Shown here in pieces: positions 1 to 8,200 of a DNA stretch of 64,000 bases (position 1 is its first letter; the number at the start of each line of letters is the position of its first letter). The notes under the pieces are model-generated. The model was not told where the DNA came from, did no database searches, and saw only the letters and a program-made list of their open reading frames with translations. The DNA is from Bacteroidales bacterium (lineage in GTDB: Bacteria; Bacteroidota; Bacteroidia; Bacteroidales; Marinilabiliaceae). The translations under genes and the position numbers were made by a program. The stretch spans positions 1 to 64,000 of the forward strand of contig JAKSLD010000016.1 of the NCBI GenBank assembly GCA_024401395.1, given 5' to 3'.

Positions 1-714
1 CTACGCAAGGAGTCAAAGAGATTCATTTGCAGCACTCTTTGTCACGACATAGAGGTAAAGTTGGCAGAGTTCGGCGTACTTCAGGAATGTAAGGTCGTCG
101 TACCAGAAACTTCTGTTAGTGATCTTGACCCAGTAGTGCTGTTCGTAGAGTACAATACAGTCCTAAGCCAAGCAGTCCACTACATTCCAGAGCGTGTCAA
201 GATTGAAATCAGTTGCCGTTCTTTGATGGAGCCTTACGAGAGGATTGCAATGCGCTCCATGATAGAGGACGCTTATCCTGATGAAGAGTTCGCGATGCCA
301 GCAGTGGACGTTCCGACTGTAGTACCAGGTAGAACTTTTCTTGAAAAGGTATTTCTTCTCCATGAGGAATTTACAAGACCTGGCGGTTGTTCACGAACTG
401 AACGGCTCACTCGCCACATGTACGACATCGTTAAGATGATGGACAGACCATTCGCCATAGAGGCAATGAATAACCGTACCTTGTATGATGAGATAGTTGC
501 CCATCGAAAAGCTTTTACGGCGTGGAGTGGTTTGGATTACAACACACATAATCCTGAAACAATATCATTTGTGCCACCAGCTAGTATAGATTCCGTGCTG
601 CGTGCAGACTACGATCAAATGAAATACGGCTTCATCTACAAAAATGCCCCTTCCTATGATTATTTAATGGAGAGGCTTTCGGAGTTACAAAATAGATTTC
701 GAGACATAAAGTAA
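1..714 (+). CDS. AbiEii/AbiGii-type nucleotidyltransferase toxin, C-terminal part
   Basis: The reading frame is open from the first base of the window, so the start lies upstream; 237 residues are visible. The visible part resembles the C-terminal half of the AbiEii/AbiGii nucleotidyltransferase toxins, with the family-like stretch RTFLEKVFLLHEEF, a downstream RHMYDIVKMMD and a C-terminal MKYGFIYKNAPSYD. Members add nucleotides to tRNA acceptor ends and act in abortive infection or toxin-antitoxin pairs. The catalytic GS...D motif and any AbiEi-like antitoxin would lie upstream, outside the window, so whether the system is complete cannot be judged. A strong hairpin terminator follows the stop. 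Family assignment is from recall of the sequence pattern; fairly sure. Confidence 0.75.
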   Translation, partial: LRKESKRFICSTLCHDIEVKLAEFGVLQECKVVVPETSVSDLDPVVLFVEYNTVLSQAVHYIPERVKIEISCRSLMEPYERIAMRSMIEDAYPDEEFAMPAVDVPTVVPGRTFLEKVFLLHEEFTRPGGCSRTERLTRHMYDIVKMMDRPFAIEAMNNRTLYDEIVAHRKAFTAWSGLDYNTHNPETISFVPPASIDSVLRADYDQMKYGFIYKNAPSYDYLMERLSELQNRFRDIK

Positions 715-718
715 AAGA

Positions 719-766
719 AGCAAGCGATGCCAGATAATTTGTTGGCATCGCTTGTTCCCTTTTTTA
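719..766 (+). terminator. Hairpin terminator after the AbiEii-type gene
   Basis: Inverted repeat with arms CAAGCGATGCCA (721-732) and TGGCATCGCTTG (743-754), ten-base loop, extended by two weaker pairs, then a T-rich run at 755-766. It starts 5 bases after the stop codon. A classic Rho-independent terminator for the plus strand. Confidence 0.85.
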
Positions 767-1132
767 GTCATCCTCTTGCTTCTTCAGCCTTTCTAGCTTC
801 TGTCTTGCAGACTCAAGACTTTCCTGCTTACGCTTCTGCCACTCCTCGGTGGAGATGTCGTCGCCACGAGTTCCGTTTATGCGTGCAGCTTGCGCTTGTT
901 CTTCTGGAGACAACGATGCAAACCACTCGTCATAGGTAATTACACGCCCCTCCAGAATGTCAGTCCATCGCTTAAGATTTATATGATTGAGAATGGGTGT
1001 TATGTAAAACGATGAACTCTTCGTAAGTCTCGACTTTGCCTCCATGAGTAATTTTTCCCATCGTTGTATGTTGTTTATAAAAAGTATTATATTTTTGTGA
1101 TGAAAATGATCGGAAAGGTCGCGGACCGCCAA
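764..1132 (-). CDS. Hypothetical protein interrupted by the 27-bp repeat (doubtful)
   Basis: Open frame of 122 codons, not recognised. Its C-terminal half (about residues 55-122) is charged and looks like real protein, with a likely coiled tail rich in E, K, Q and R. The 27-bp repeat at 983-1009 is read through in frame as FYITPILNH near residue 42. A second minus-strand ORF at 1156-1401 carries the same peptide from another copy, so the N-terminal part is probably repeat-derived and the true start is uncertain. It converges on the plus-strand terminator at 719-766. It may be a remnant of a longer gene. Confidence 0.3.
   Translation of the reverse strand: MAVRDLSDHFHHKNIILFINNIQRWEKLLMEAKSRLTKSSSFYITPILNHINLKRWTDILEGRVITYDEWFASLSPEEQAQAARINGTRGDDISTEEWQKRKQESLESARQKLERLKKQEDD
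983..1009 (+). repeat. 27-bp dispersed repeat, copy 1
   Basis: Begins ATGATTGAGAATGGGTG and ends TTATGTAAAA; identical over 27 bases to the copies at 1306-1332 and 2689-2715. Read on plus it would encode MIENGCYVK, read on minus FYITPILNH. Flanking sequence is unrelated between copies. Confidence 0.9.
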
Positions 1133-1148
1133 GACCCTCTCATTTTTG

Positions 1149-1176
1149 CGCTGGACTATTCCAGCGTTTTTATTTT
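1149..1176 (+). terminator. Plus-strand terminator-like hairpin without an obvious gene
   Basis: Arms CGCTGGA (1149-1155) and TCCAGCG (1160-1166) with loop CTAT are followed by a run of T broken by a single A. It is shaped as a plus-strand terminator, yet I see no plus-strand gene just upstream; it may be left over from a lost gene. It also overlaps the end of the doubtful minus-strand ORF that follows. Confidence 0.6.
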
Positions 1177-1401
1177 TTGTTCCAATTTGAAGTTGAGTTT
1201 CTCTCTAGATTGCTTGGTATAGTCGAATCCGTCAAAGTCACTTTTGTCTATTTTAATAAATCTTCCATTTTTAAGGATAAAGCCTTCAACAAGATTGCGG
1301 TTTTTATGATTGAGAATGGGTGTTATGTAAAACATAGGCACTATCAAAGGAGCATATATCAAAAGTGGTGTGATGCCAGTAGAGTTAGACGAACTGAACA
1401 A
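1156..1401 (-). CDS. Hypothetical short ORF carrying the 27-bp repeat (doubtful)
   Basis: An 81-codon frame, not recognised. The in-frame peptide FYITPILNH comes from repeat copy 2 (1306-1332); the rest (about 48 residues, ending in a charged EQKIKTLE tail) looks protein-like. A second possible start lies at the MFYITP methionine just before the repeat. Its stop falls inside a hairpin that is oriented as a terminator for the other strand. It could be a remnant or chance ORF. Confidence 0.25.
   Translation of the reverse strand: MFSSSNSTGITPLLIYAPLIVPMFYITPILNHKNRNLVEGFILKNGRFIKIDKSDFDGFDYTKQSREKLNFKLEQKIKTLE
1306..1332 (+). repeat. 27-bp dispersed repeat, copy 2
   Basis: Exact copy of the 27-base sequence at 983-1009. 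It lies 157 bases before the nitrilase-like gene at 1490 and 1383 bases before copy 3. Confidence 0.9.
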
Positions 1402-1489
1402 TCTCCTTCCCCAGGCAGCTCATTGGTTCAGGTTTTATGGCTATGAGAAATAGTATTCTATGATAATAACGTATTAAAAGATTTACACT

Positions 1490-2239
1490 ATGGTGATTCA
1501 ACTTGTATCATATAAATCAACATTAAGAGCTAATAGTAGATTGAAACATACCGCATATATCATCAATTCATCCAAGGCTGATTTGATATTATTCTCAGGG
1601 CATACGTTAGCTTCTAATACAGATGTTTTTGAACTTAACTCTCTAATTGAGAACAAGACGACAACAGCTATACTTGAAGTAAAAGAGAATGCTATAAGTC
1701 TGCTAAATCCTGTATGCAATTCGCTCTTTATGCTGAAATGTGGTGTTGTGAAAGATATGTACACACATCAACTATTCACGGACTCAGCCACCATTAACGC
1801 TTATACAGAACTGTGCGATCATTTATTGCTTGAATTAGAAACGAGACGATCTTTTGAAGCAGCGAATAGAAACGTCACCGTAATTCAATGTGGCGAGAAT
1901 GGTATTCTTAGAAACAAACAATCAGAGGGGAATAAGGCGGTCTTCAGATTTGAGGATAATGAAGAATTGAGCCAACGGTTTGCGAACATTTTGGACAATA
2001 CACATATTGTATTAAATCCGATTCACTCTCCTATGGGCAATCAGGGAAAGATGAAAAAAAGAAGAGAGTATTACAGCAATAATAATAGAGCCTACTTCTC
2101 TACAGCGAATTTCTCTAATGATGAATCTATCAACAACAAATCACTGCAGTATGCTTGTATCAATGGGAACGAACAAGAACCCATTGACGTGAAAATTGGA
2201 CAAAAAAACGCTTATATCATCCGTACATTCGTAATTTAG
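1490..2239 (+). CDS. Nitrilase-superfamily-like hypothetical protein
   Basis: A 249-residue protein without signal peptide. The pattern suggests the carbon-nitrogen hydrolase (nitrilase) fold: a strand ADLILFSG near residues 50-57 at the place of the usual FPE glutamate motif, a VIQCGENGIL segment near 130-139 at the nucleophile position (family form iCGE), and NPIHSPMG followed by KKRREYYSNNNRAY, like the late NP.H....R..ls.....y signature. The first catalytic Glu is not where expected (FSG instead of FPE), so activity is uncertain. Ends 28 bases before the next gene and probably forms an operon with it. Fold call is inference from motifs. Confidence 0.5.
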   Translation: MVIQLVSYKSTLRANSRLKHTAYIINSSKADLILFSGHTLASNTDVFELNSLIENKTTTAILEVKENAISLLNPVCNSLFMLKCGVVKDMYTHQLFTDSATINAYTELCDHLLLELETRRSFEAANRNVTVIQCGENGILRNKQSEGNKAVFRFEDNEELSQRFANILDNTHIVLNPIHSPMGNQGKMKKRREYYSNNNRAYFSTANFSNDESINNKSLQYACINGNEQEPIDVKIGQKNAYIIRTFVI

Positions 2240-2267
2240 AAGTTTGCCACTTATCAATACACAGATC

Positions 2268-2696
2268 ATGAGTAAGAACAGGACAGAACAGCCAAATATC
2301 GCTTCTGGCAAAATAGACTCTCTGGAGAAGGATGAAATTTTCGTCTTCGGCAGTAACCTTGCAGGTCATCACATGGGTGGTGCAGCAAGGGCAGCTAATC
2401 TAAAGTTCGGTGCCGAGTGGGGTGTTGGCACAGGTATGACAGGACAAACCTACGCCATACCAACCATGCAAGGAGGTGTAGAAACGATAAAACCATACGT
2501 GGATGAATTTATAGAGTTTGCAATGCGACGCCAAGATTTGAAGTTCTTGGTGACACGCATAGGCTGTGGCATTGCAGGTTTCAAAGACGAGGAGATAGCT
2601 CATTTGTTCAGAAAGGCTGTAAACATCAACAATATTTACCTACCAAAAGAGTTTTATGACATTCTTGTAGCCCCTTATTTGGGTGTATATGATTGA
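2268..2696 (+). CDS. A1S_2505-like (phage non-structural) protein
   Basis: 142 residues from the ATG at 2268; an in-frame TTG at 2244 is possible but less likely. The order IFVFGSNLAG, HHMGGAARAA, GVGTGMTGQTYAIPT, and VTRIGCGIAGFKDEEIA matches the A1S_2505 family, a small macro-domain-like family found in phage and accessory regions; its biochemical role is not settled. The glycine-rich loops suggest nucleotide or ADP-ribose binding (inference). The stop codon lies within the third copy of the 27-bp repeat, so the repeat defines the 3' end of this gene. Likely co-transcribed with the nitrilase-like gene. Confidence 0.7.
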   Translation: MSKNRTEQPNIASGKIDSLEKDEIFVFGSNLAGHHMGGAARAANLKFGAEWGVGTGMTGQTYAIPTMQGGVETIKPYVDEFIEFAMRRQDLKFLVTRIGCGIAGFKDEEIAHLFRKAVNINNIYLPKEFYDILVAPYLGVYD

Positions 2697-2715
2697 GAAT
2701 GGGTGTTATGTAAAA
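2689..2715 (+). repeat. 27-bp dispersed repeat, copy 3
   Basis: Exact copy of the 27-base sequence at 983-1009. It overlaps the stop codon (2694-2696) of the A1S_2505-like gene. Copy 4 lies 1369 bases further on, just after the next gene. Confidence 0.9.
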
Positions 2716-2837
2716 TATAGTGTATAGCCTTAATTGGGTCTTATAGCAAAAGCCCTAGCCGATCAGTTGGATATAATCATTATCAAGTAATAATATCGTT
2801 AAGTGTTGTTAGTTAGCGCGTTATGAGAGAATGAGAT

Positions 2838-2878
2838 ATTGGTTCACTACTTTGTGGACCACAATGTTGTGAACCAAT
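2838..2878. promoter_or_regulatory. 41-bp two-tier palindrome upstream of the AAA ATPase
   Basis: Outer arms ATTGGTTCAC and GTGAACCAAT (2838-2847, 2869-2878) and inner arms TTGTGG and CCACAA (2852-2857, 2859-2864) share one centre at 2858; only two base pairs in the dyad mismatch. No T-run follows, so it is not a terminator. It sits 44 bases before the ATPase start and could be an operator, a cruciform or a recombination site. Confidence 0.7.
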
Positions 2879-2922
2879 AAAATGTTGATTATATTCGCAA
2901 TGCAATCACGAGAATAATTGAT

Positions 2923-4050
2923 ATGAAAAAAGCGTTTGTATATGGTATGTCTGTCGAGGGGGTAAACTTTACAGATAGAGTTGCAGAGACAAAGAGACTT
3001 AAAGCCAACTTTGAAAATGGGGTAAACTCTATCATAATATCTCCTCGTCGTATGGGGAAAACATCATTGGTCAAAAGAGTGATGTCTCAGATTACGGATC
3101 CAGATATCAAAGTGGCATACATGGACATATACGACTGTCGTAGTGAATATGATTTTTACAACAGATTTGCTTCAACGATTCTCAAAGCAACGGCAGGTCA
3201 TGTAGACAATATATTGTCGTCAGTAAAACAATTCTTGGAAAGAGTATCCCCAAAAATTAGTCTAGGCAATGATATTGATACAGAGATATCTTTGTCGCTT
3301 GGTATTACCCCCGACAACTATTCTCCAGAGGAGATACTCAATTTGCCTGAAAAGATTGCAGAGAAGAAAAACATTATGTTAGTTGTCTGTATTGATGAGT
3401 TTCAGCAGATAGGAGAGTTCAATGATTCATTGTCCGTCCAGAAAAGAATGCGAGGAATTTGGCAACATCACCAGAATGTATCCTACTGCATGTTCGGCAG
3501 TAAGAAACATTTAATGTCGACTATTTTTCAGAGTAAGAAAATGCCATTTTATCAATTTGGAGATATGATAATACTGGACAAGATATCTGTAGCAGACTGG
3601 ACATCGTTCATAGTGGATAGGTTCGGTAACGCTGGGAAAACTATAACTAGTAGGCAGGCAGAATGGATATGTATGGCGGTAGATTGTTACTCATCATACG
3701 TACAGCAACTTGCATGGAATGTGGTAATAGCCTCAGATGAAGAGGTAGCAGATGATGACATCAGAACAGGCATAAACGACCTGTTGAACCAGAACAGAGC
3801 ATTATTTGAGAAACAAGTAGAGTCATTGACAGCGTATCAAATGAACTTCTTGAAAGCTGTATGTAACGGAATAGAAGACGACTTTGGTAGTGCAAGAATC
3901 TCTACTCAATACAATTTAGGGACCAAATCCAATATCAGTAGGCTCAAAGAAACATTATTAGATAAGGAACTGATAGATATAGAGCACGGCAAAATACGGA
4001 TTGCAGATCCGGTGTTTTCATTATGGTTCAAAAGAGATATGATGGGATAA
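2923..4050 (+). CDS. AAA ATPase of the archaeal-type ATPase_2 family
   Basis: A 375-residue soluble protein. Walker A is SPRRMGKTS at about residues 40-48 and Walker B VVCIDEF at 154-160, preceded by the family-typical N-terminal motif NFTDRVAE..RL. After the ATPase core there is a winged-helix-like region (about 285-375) ending DPVFSLWFKR, the usual end of this family. Such ATPases are abundant in Bacteroidetes and archaea, often mobile and of unknown target. It is flanked by repeat copy 3 upstream and the diverged copy 4 seven bases after its stop, so it forms a unit by itself. No partner nuclease domain is seen. Confidence 0.8.
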   Translation: MKKAFVYGMSVEGVNFTDRVAETKRLKANFENGVNSIIISPRRMGKTSLVKRVMSQITDPDIKVAYMDIYDCRSEYDFYNRFASTILKATAGHVDNILSSVKQFLERVSPKISLGNDIDTEISLSLGITPDNYSPEEILNLPEKIAEKKNIMLVVCIDEFQQIGEFNDSLSVQKRMRGIWQHHQNVSYCMFGSKKHLMSTIFQSKKMPFYQFGDMIILDKISVADWTSFIVDRFGNAGKTITSRQAEWICMAVDCYSSYVQQLAWNVVIASDEEVADDDIRTGINDLLNQNRALFEKQVESLTAYQMNFLKAVCNGIEDDFGSARISTQYNLGTKSNISRLKETLLDKELIDIEHGKIRIADPVFSLWFKRDMMG

Positions 4051-4057
4051 AGAGAAA

Positions 4058-4080
4058 ATGATTGAGAATGGGAGTTATGA
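4058..4080 (+). repeat. 27-bp dispersed repeat, diverged copy 4
   Basis: Shares the first 15 bases exactly (ATGATTGAGAATGGG) with copies 1-3, then reads AGTTATGA instead of TGTTATGT. It lies 7 bases after the ATPase stop codon, the same position relative to a gene end as copy 3. Confidence 0.7.
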
Positions 4081-4123
4081 CTATCATAATAACCGCATGT
4101 TACCATTTAGCTAAAAAAAATGT

Positions 4124-4131
4124 TATATTTG
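4124..4131 (+). promoter_or_regulatory. Bacteroidetes -7 promoter box
   Basis: TATATTTG matches the Bacteroidetes -7 consensus TAnnTTTG. It lies 44 bases before the ATG at 4176. A good TTTG -33 box is not evident. Confidence 0.5.
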
Positions 4132-4175
4132 CGCAAGAATATAGCATAACAAAAAACATCTCATAAATTTTAGGT

Positions 4176-5279
4176 ATGAAACGTCTTATTACAATTGTCC
4201 TCTTCTTATGCCTTTGTCATTTTTCCTTTGCACAGGTCACTAATGATTCATCGCGTGTTTACTCTATCTTGTCATCAATAGATACAACAACCAATACAAT
4301 TCGCGTCAAAGGAAATCTATCTTCAGATATTCGGACAATGACCAGTTACGAAAAGATGTTAGCTTGCTATCTGACGGGCAATTATCAAGAAATCCTCGAT
4401 GCCAAGCTATACGAAGGCACCGAATGTAGAAAGAATCAAATCAACAGTTTTTCTGCCAAAATTGGAGATGACCCTCAACCATACAAATTGCTATATGAAT
4501 TTGAACGAAAGCTTAGAGAGACCGTCATAAATAATTATGATTTTATCATTGAAGATATAACAAGATCCCAGTTGTCAGCAGCAGAGAAGGAATTTCTTGT
4601 GCTTAATATGGAGAACATCAAGTACTTCTATTATGACAAAGTTGAGAATGAATTCAAGAAAAAGGTTGATAATTATAACAATCAGTGCGAAGAATACGCT
4701 AAGACTTACCCCGAGAGTGAATATAATGGTCATGTAACCCATAAAATGCCATACAAATTAGAGGCATCACCTTTCGGGGCGCAGATAACTATATATAGGC
4801 CTAGCATTGCTAAATATCCGGTATACGAAAAAACTGCTATAGATCGCGGCTTAGAATTAGGCATCATAGGATATCGCTTTACTCTCAATGTATTGTTACT
4901 TAAAAACATTAGTGAGGCGACAAAACAGGTATATAAAACGTTGCCAAAATTGAAATATACCAAACAATTAGAAATAGTTCAAAGTGGCATATCATTAGGA
5001 TATATTATTCTAGATAAAGATAGATTTCGAATAACCCCTTTTGTTTCTAGAAGTATAAAATATCCATCAACAGGTATCGGCATAAATGCAGATCTTAAAT
5101 TATTCAGAAGATTGTGTCCTGCCTACAAGCCTTTTTGCACGTATCCTGCACTTAGAGTCCAATATCAGTTTATACCAAATCATTTTGAGAAATCTTTTGA
5201 AGGAGTAACTGGAAATTCGCACATATTATCTATAGGACTAAATATCACGGCGCAGAGAACAAAACGCATGAAACAATAA
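4176..5279 (+). CDS. Secreted hypothetical protein with beta-barrel-like C-terminus
   Basis: 367 residues, family not recognised. Residues 1-20 form a signal peptide ending FSFAQ. The first half is mixed and charged with helix-like segments (about residues 60-180); the last 100 residues alternate hydrophobic and polar residues and end in HILSIGLNITAQ, which suggests an outer-membrane beta-barrel or strand-rich end. A promoter box lies 44 bases upstream. The gene runs toward tamB and the two stops are only 3 bases apart, with no hairpin between them. Its AT-rich codons resemble the accessory genes before it rather than the operon after it. Confidence 0.7.
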   Translation: MKRLITIVLFLCLCHFSFAQVTNDSSRVYSILSSIDTTTNTIRVKGNLSSDIRTMTSYEKMLACYLTGNYQEILDAKLYEGTECRKNQINSFSAKIGDDPQPYKLLYEFERKLRETVINNYDFIIEDITRSQLSAAEKEFLVLNMENIKYFYYDKVENEFKKKVDNYNNQCEEYAKTYPESEYNGHVTHKMPYKLEASPFGAQITIYRPSIAKYPVYEKTAIDRGLELGIIGYRFTLNVLLLKNISEATKQVYKTLPKLKYTKQLEIVQSGISLGYIILDKDRFRITPFVSRSIKYPSTGIGINADLKLFRRLCPAYKPFCTYPALRVQYQFIPNHFEKSFEGVTGNSHILSIGLNITAQRTKRMKQ

Positions 5280-5282
5280 GTA

Positions 5283-8200
5283 CTATTCAGACTTTTCTTC
5301 TGTGGAGGTCTCCTTCTTCCTACGCATCCAGCCGAAGTATTTATGAAGGAGTTCGCGGAAGGTGTCGAAAGACTCCTGATATGAGATACCTATGCCCTGA
5401 GTAGTAGGGGATGTTTCGTAGATTACATCATTATTAGAGTGGGTATAAGCCTTAGCGCGGAGAGTTTCCTTCTTATTCAGCTTCACCTCCACGTCGAAGT
5501 CGCCGATGAAGCTACCCTCCTTATTAGATTCAGAAGAGACATCTCGGCCATAGCCGATATTACCGCTAAGGACTATCTTATTATCCAGCACACCAGTCTG
5601 GACAGCTACCTCATACTCCTCATTAGTCACCTCGTCACCAGGACGGTAGTTGACGCCCATACCTACATTGTACTTATTCTGAGAAATCCAGTTAGAGAAC
5701 TGATTAGACATCAATTCAGACAATGTAGTACCGAGATAATTACTTGTTGAAGCGCCACCAGTAGCGTTATTAGCGTTAGACTGAGCCTCCTGAGTAGCGT
5801 AGAAACGGCCAGCGAGCAGGAGAGAGAATACCTGACGGTTCATCTCCTCATCGGTATTCACGTATTGGTCGAACGTATACTGGCTGAAATTCTGAGAAGA
5901 AGGTATTTCGATCTCGAAGCGAATCTTAGGGTTAAGGAGATGTTCGGTAAGGAAGAGATTGCAATTAATAGGCACACGCTTCTTCAGGTCGGCAACAGAC
6001 TCATCTGCTGCACCCTGTACTAAGTCGTACAGAGAAGCACGAGTCTTGTAAGTAGCCACGAGGTCCACTATAGCATCGTAAGGGTCGCCATTCCACATAA
6101 CGGTACTACCCTTTCGGATATCGAACTTCTTATTGACGATATTCTGGAGATTGAAGTTATACACACCCTGCTCCATAGTATATGTACCCTCCATAAGCAA
6201 GGCACCCTCGCGAGTCATTTCCACATTAATCTTACCCTGACCGCGACCTTCGAGCATATTATCAGAGCGAGGATCCACTATAGCATAGATCTTAGCATCA
6301 GGACGTATTTCAACCTCCAGTTGAGCCTCGACACCCTCCTGCTGCTTCTCCAAGTCGAATTCATCAGTTTTCTTATTCTCTTCAGAATCATCATAAACAG
6401 TTTCCCTATTAGAAAAACGGATATAATCAGTCTGACCCAATTCCGATTTAGTGAGAGGGAGAATATAGAAGACAGAATTCTGGACAGTATGAGCCTTTAC
6501 CAATAGGCGGCAAAGAGAGGTAGTACCACGCACGCCGAAGTAGCCATTACCGAAGACCGTTCCATAGTATGAAGGGTTATGTTTCTCCTGAGTATCAAGG
6601 ACAAGCATATCATTCACATCGAAATCGATAAACATCCTCAAGTTTGAGAACATATCATGAGCAATATACCCATGGAAGTCGCCATATTTCCCATACCTAT
6701 CTCGGAAACGCAAATGTTTAAACTCCATACGATCAGGCGAAAGGATAATACTATCGTTATGGTCTATGATATAATCCACTACAGTCTGCTTGACAGAAAA
6801 AGTAGAATGGTGGACACACAGACGAGAATTGAGCTTTATATCATCCAAAGGGCCATGCAACTGGAGATTGCCAGAAGTAGTACCCTGCATATTATCGATA
6901 GACGTATCGAGATAGAAGTTAAGGAATCCGATAGAGAGAGAATCGATATCGAAATTAAGGAACATATTACCATGCGCCAGATCCAGTTGTCCGTTAGCAT
7001 CCACACACTGGCGGCCATGAGTAACTATAGCCAAGTGGAGATCGAGGTTCTTATTCTCGGGACGCCAAGCCGACTCGATATCCATGTGTTCAAGATTATC
7101 GCCATCTACGAAAAGATTATCGATAGAAGACTTACAATTGACGATAACGTTACCATATATATCATTAAGATATACCAAAGCAGAAAGATCACCATCCAAA
7201 GAGAACTTATCCTCGGGAGATGTAGAGAGGACATCAGATATAGCAAACTGATTGACACTAACAGTCAGAGTATCAGCAGGATTCGCCTTAGAAGACTTGC
7301 CATCTATACGAAGGAACCTATCCTTATGCATCATGGCGAAATCATTCACCTGCAGAGAATTAGGAGTAATCAGGCAAGAAGATTCAGCTATTTCCCAGCG
7401 ACGTTTACCGAGGACGATGAAAGAAGAATCGAGATTAATGCTACTAGACAAGACATTACCCTTATCACGAGAAAAGTCGCATTGGAGAGAAATATCACCG
7501 CCAGGTTCCCCCAGTCGCTTAACCCACTCAAAATGAGAAACCAGTTTATCACCATAAAGTTTATCGACGTTATGGAAAGAACCGATATTCCCCAAAGTTG
7601 CCAATTTAGTTGTTTTGGTACTCCATTCCACGACAGAAGTATCACCATCGGCAGAAGAATAATTAAGAGACAATCCCCCAAAGCTCTGATTGCCATAGGA
7701 CACCTGAGACATACTAAGGGCCAGATCAGAAGAATGGTCGGATGCATCGATATTCGCTCTCAAAGAACCATTACCAGAAACAACCAAGTTAGTATCAACA
7801 AGTTGAGACAACGCAGAAATATCGTGATAATCCAGATCAAAATTCATCCATGCATCAGAAGGAGCCTTACGAGATGGACGAGAGAAAAGAGAAGGAGAGA
7901 CTCCATACAGTTGAGACTGGAGTTCAGTCCAGAGATCCCTCATAGCAAAATGGCCCTCCATTGTAGCTTTCAATCGGTCGGATTTCAGAGAAAGAGTACG
8001 ATTACGCTCAGCGGTCTGACGCAGCAGAGTCAGATTCAGTTGACCGAAGGAGACAGTATCACGGAGGGCGCATAACGAGAGGTCATAAACGACAAGACTA
8101 CCCTCGGCGTTATCGATATCAGAACCTTCGATAGCAGCGGATATTTTACAATCCACCATAGAATTAGGGTATTGAGGCATAATACCCAATTTACCCAATC

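Noticed and set aside
1177-1446. Plus-strand ORF of 89 codons through repeat copy 2
   Set aside because: No protein-like pattern outside the repeat, and it overlaps the minus-strand ORF and a hairpin.
983-2715. Standard integron attC sites at the 27-bp repeats
   Set aside because: The repeat does not match the attC core RYYYAAC/GTTRRRY well, no clear imperfect palindrome surrounds each copy, and no integrase gene is in the window.
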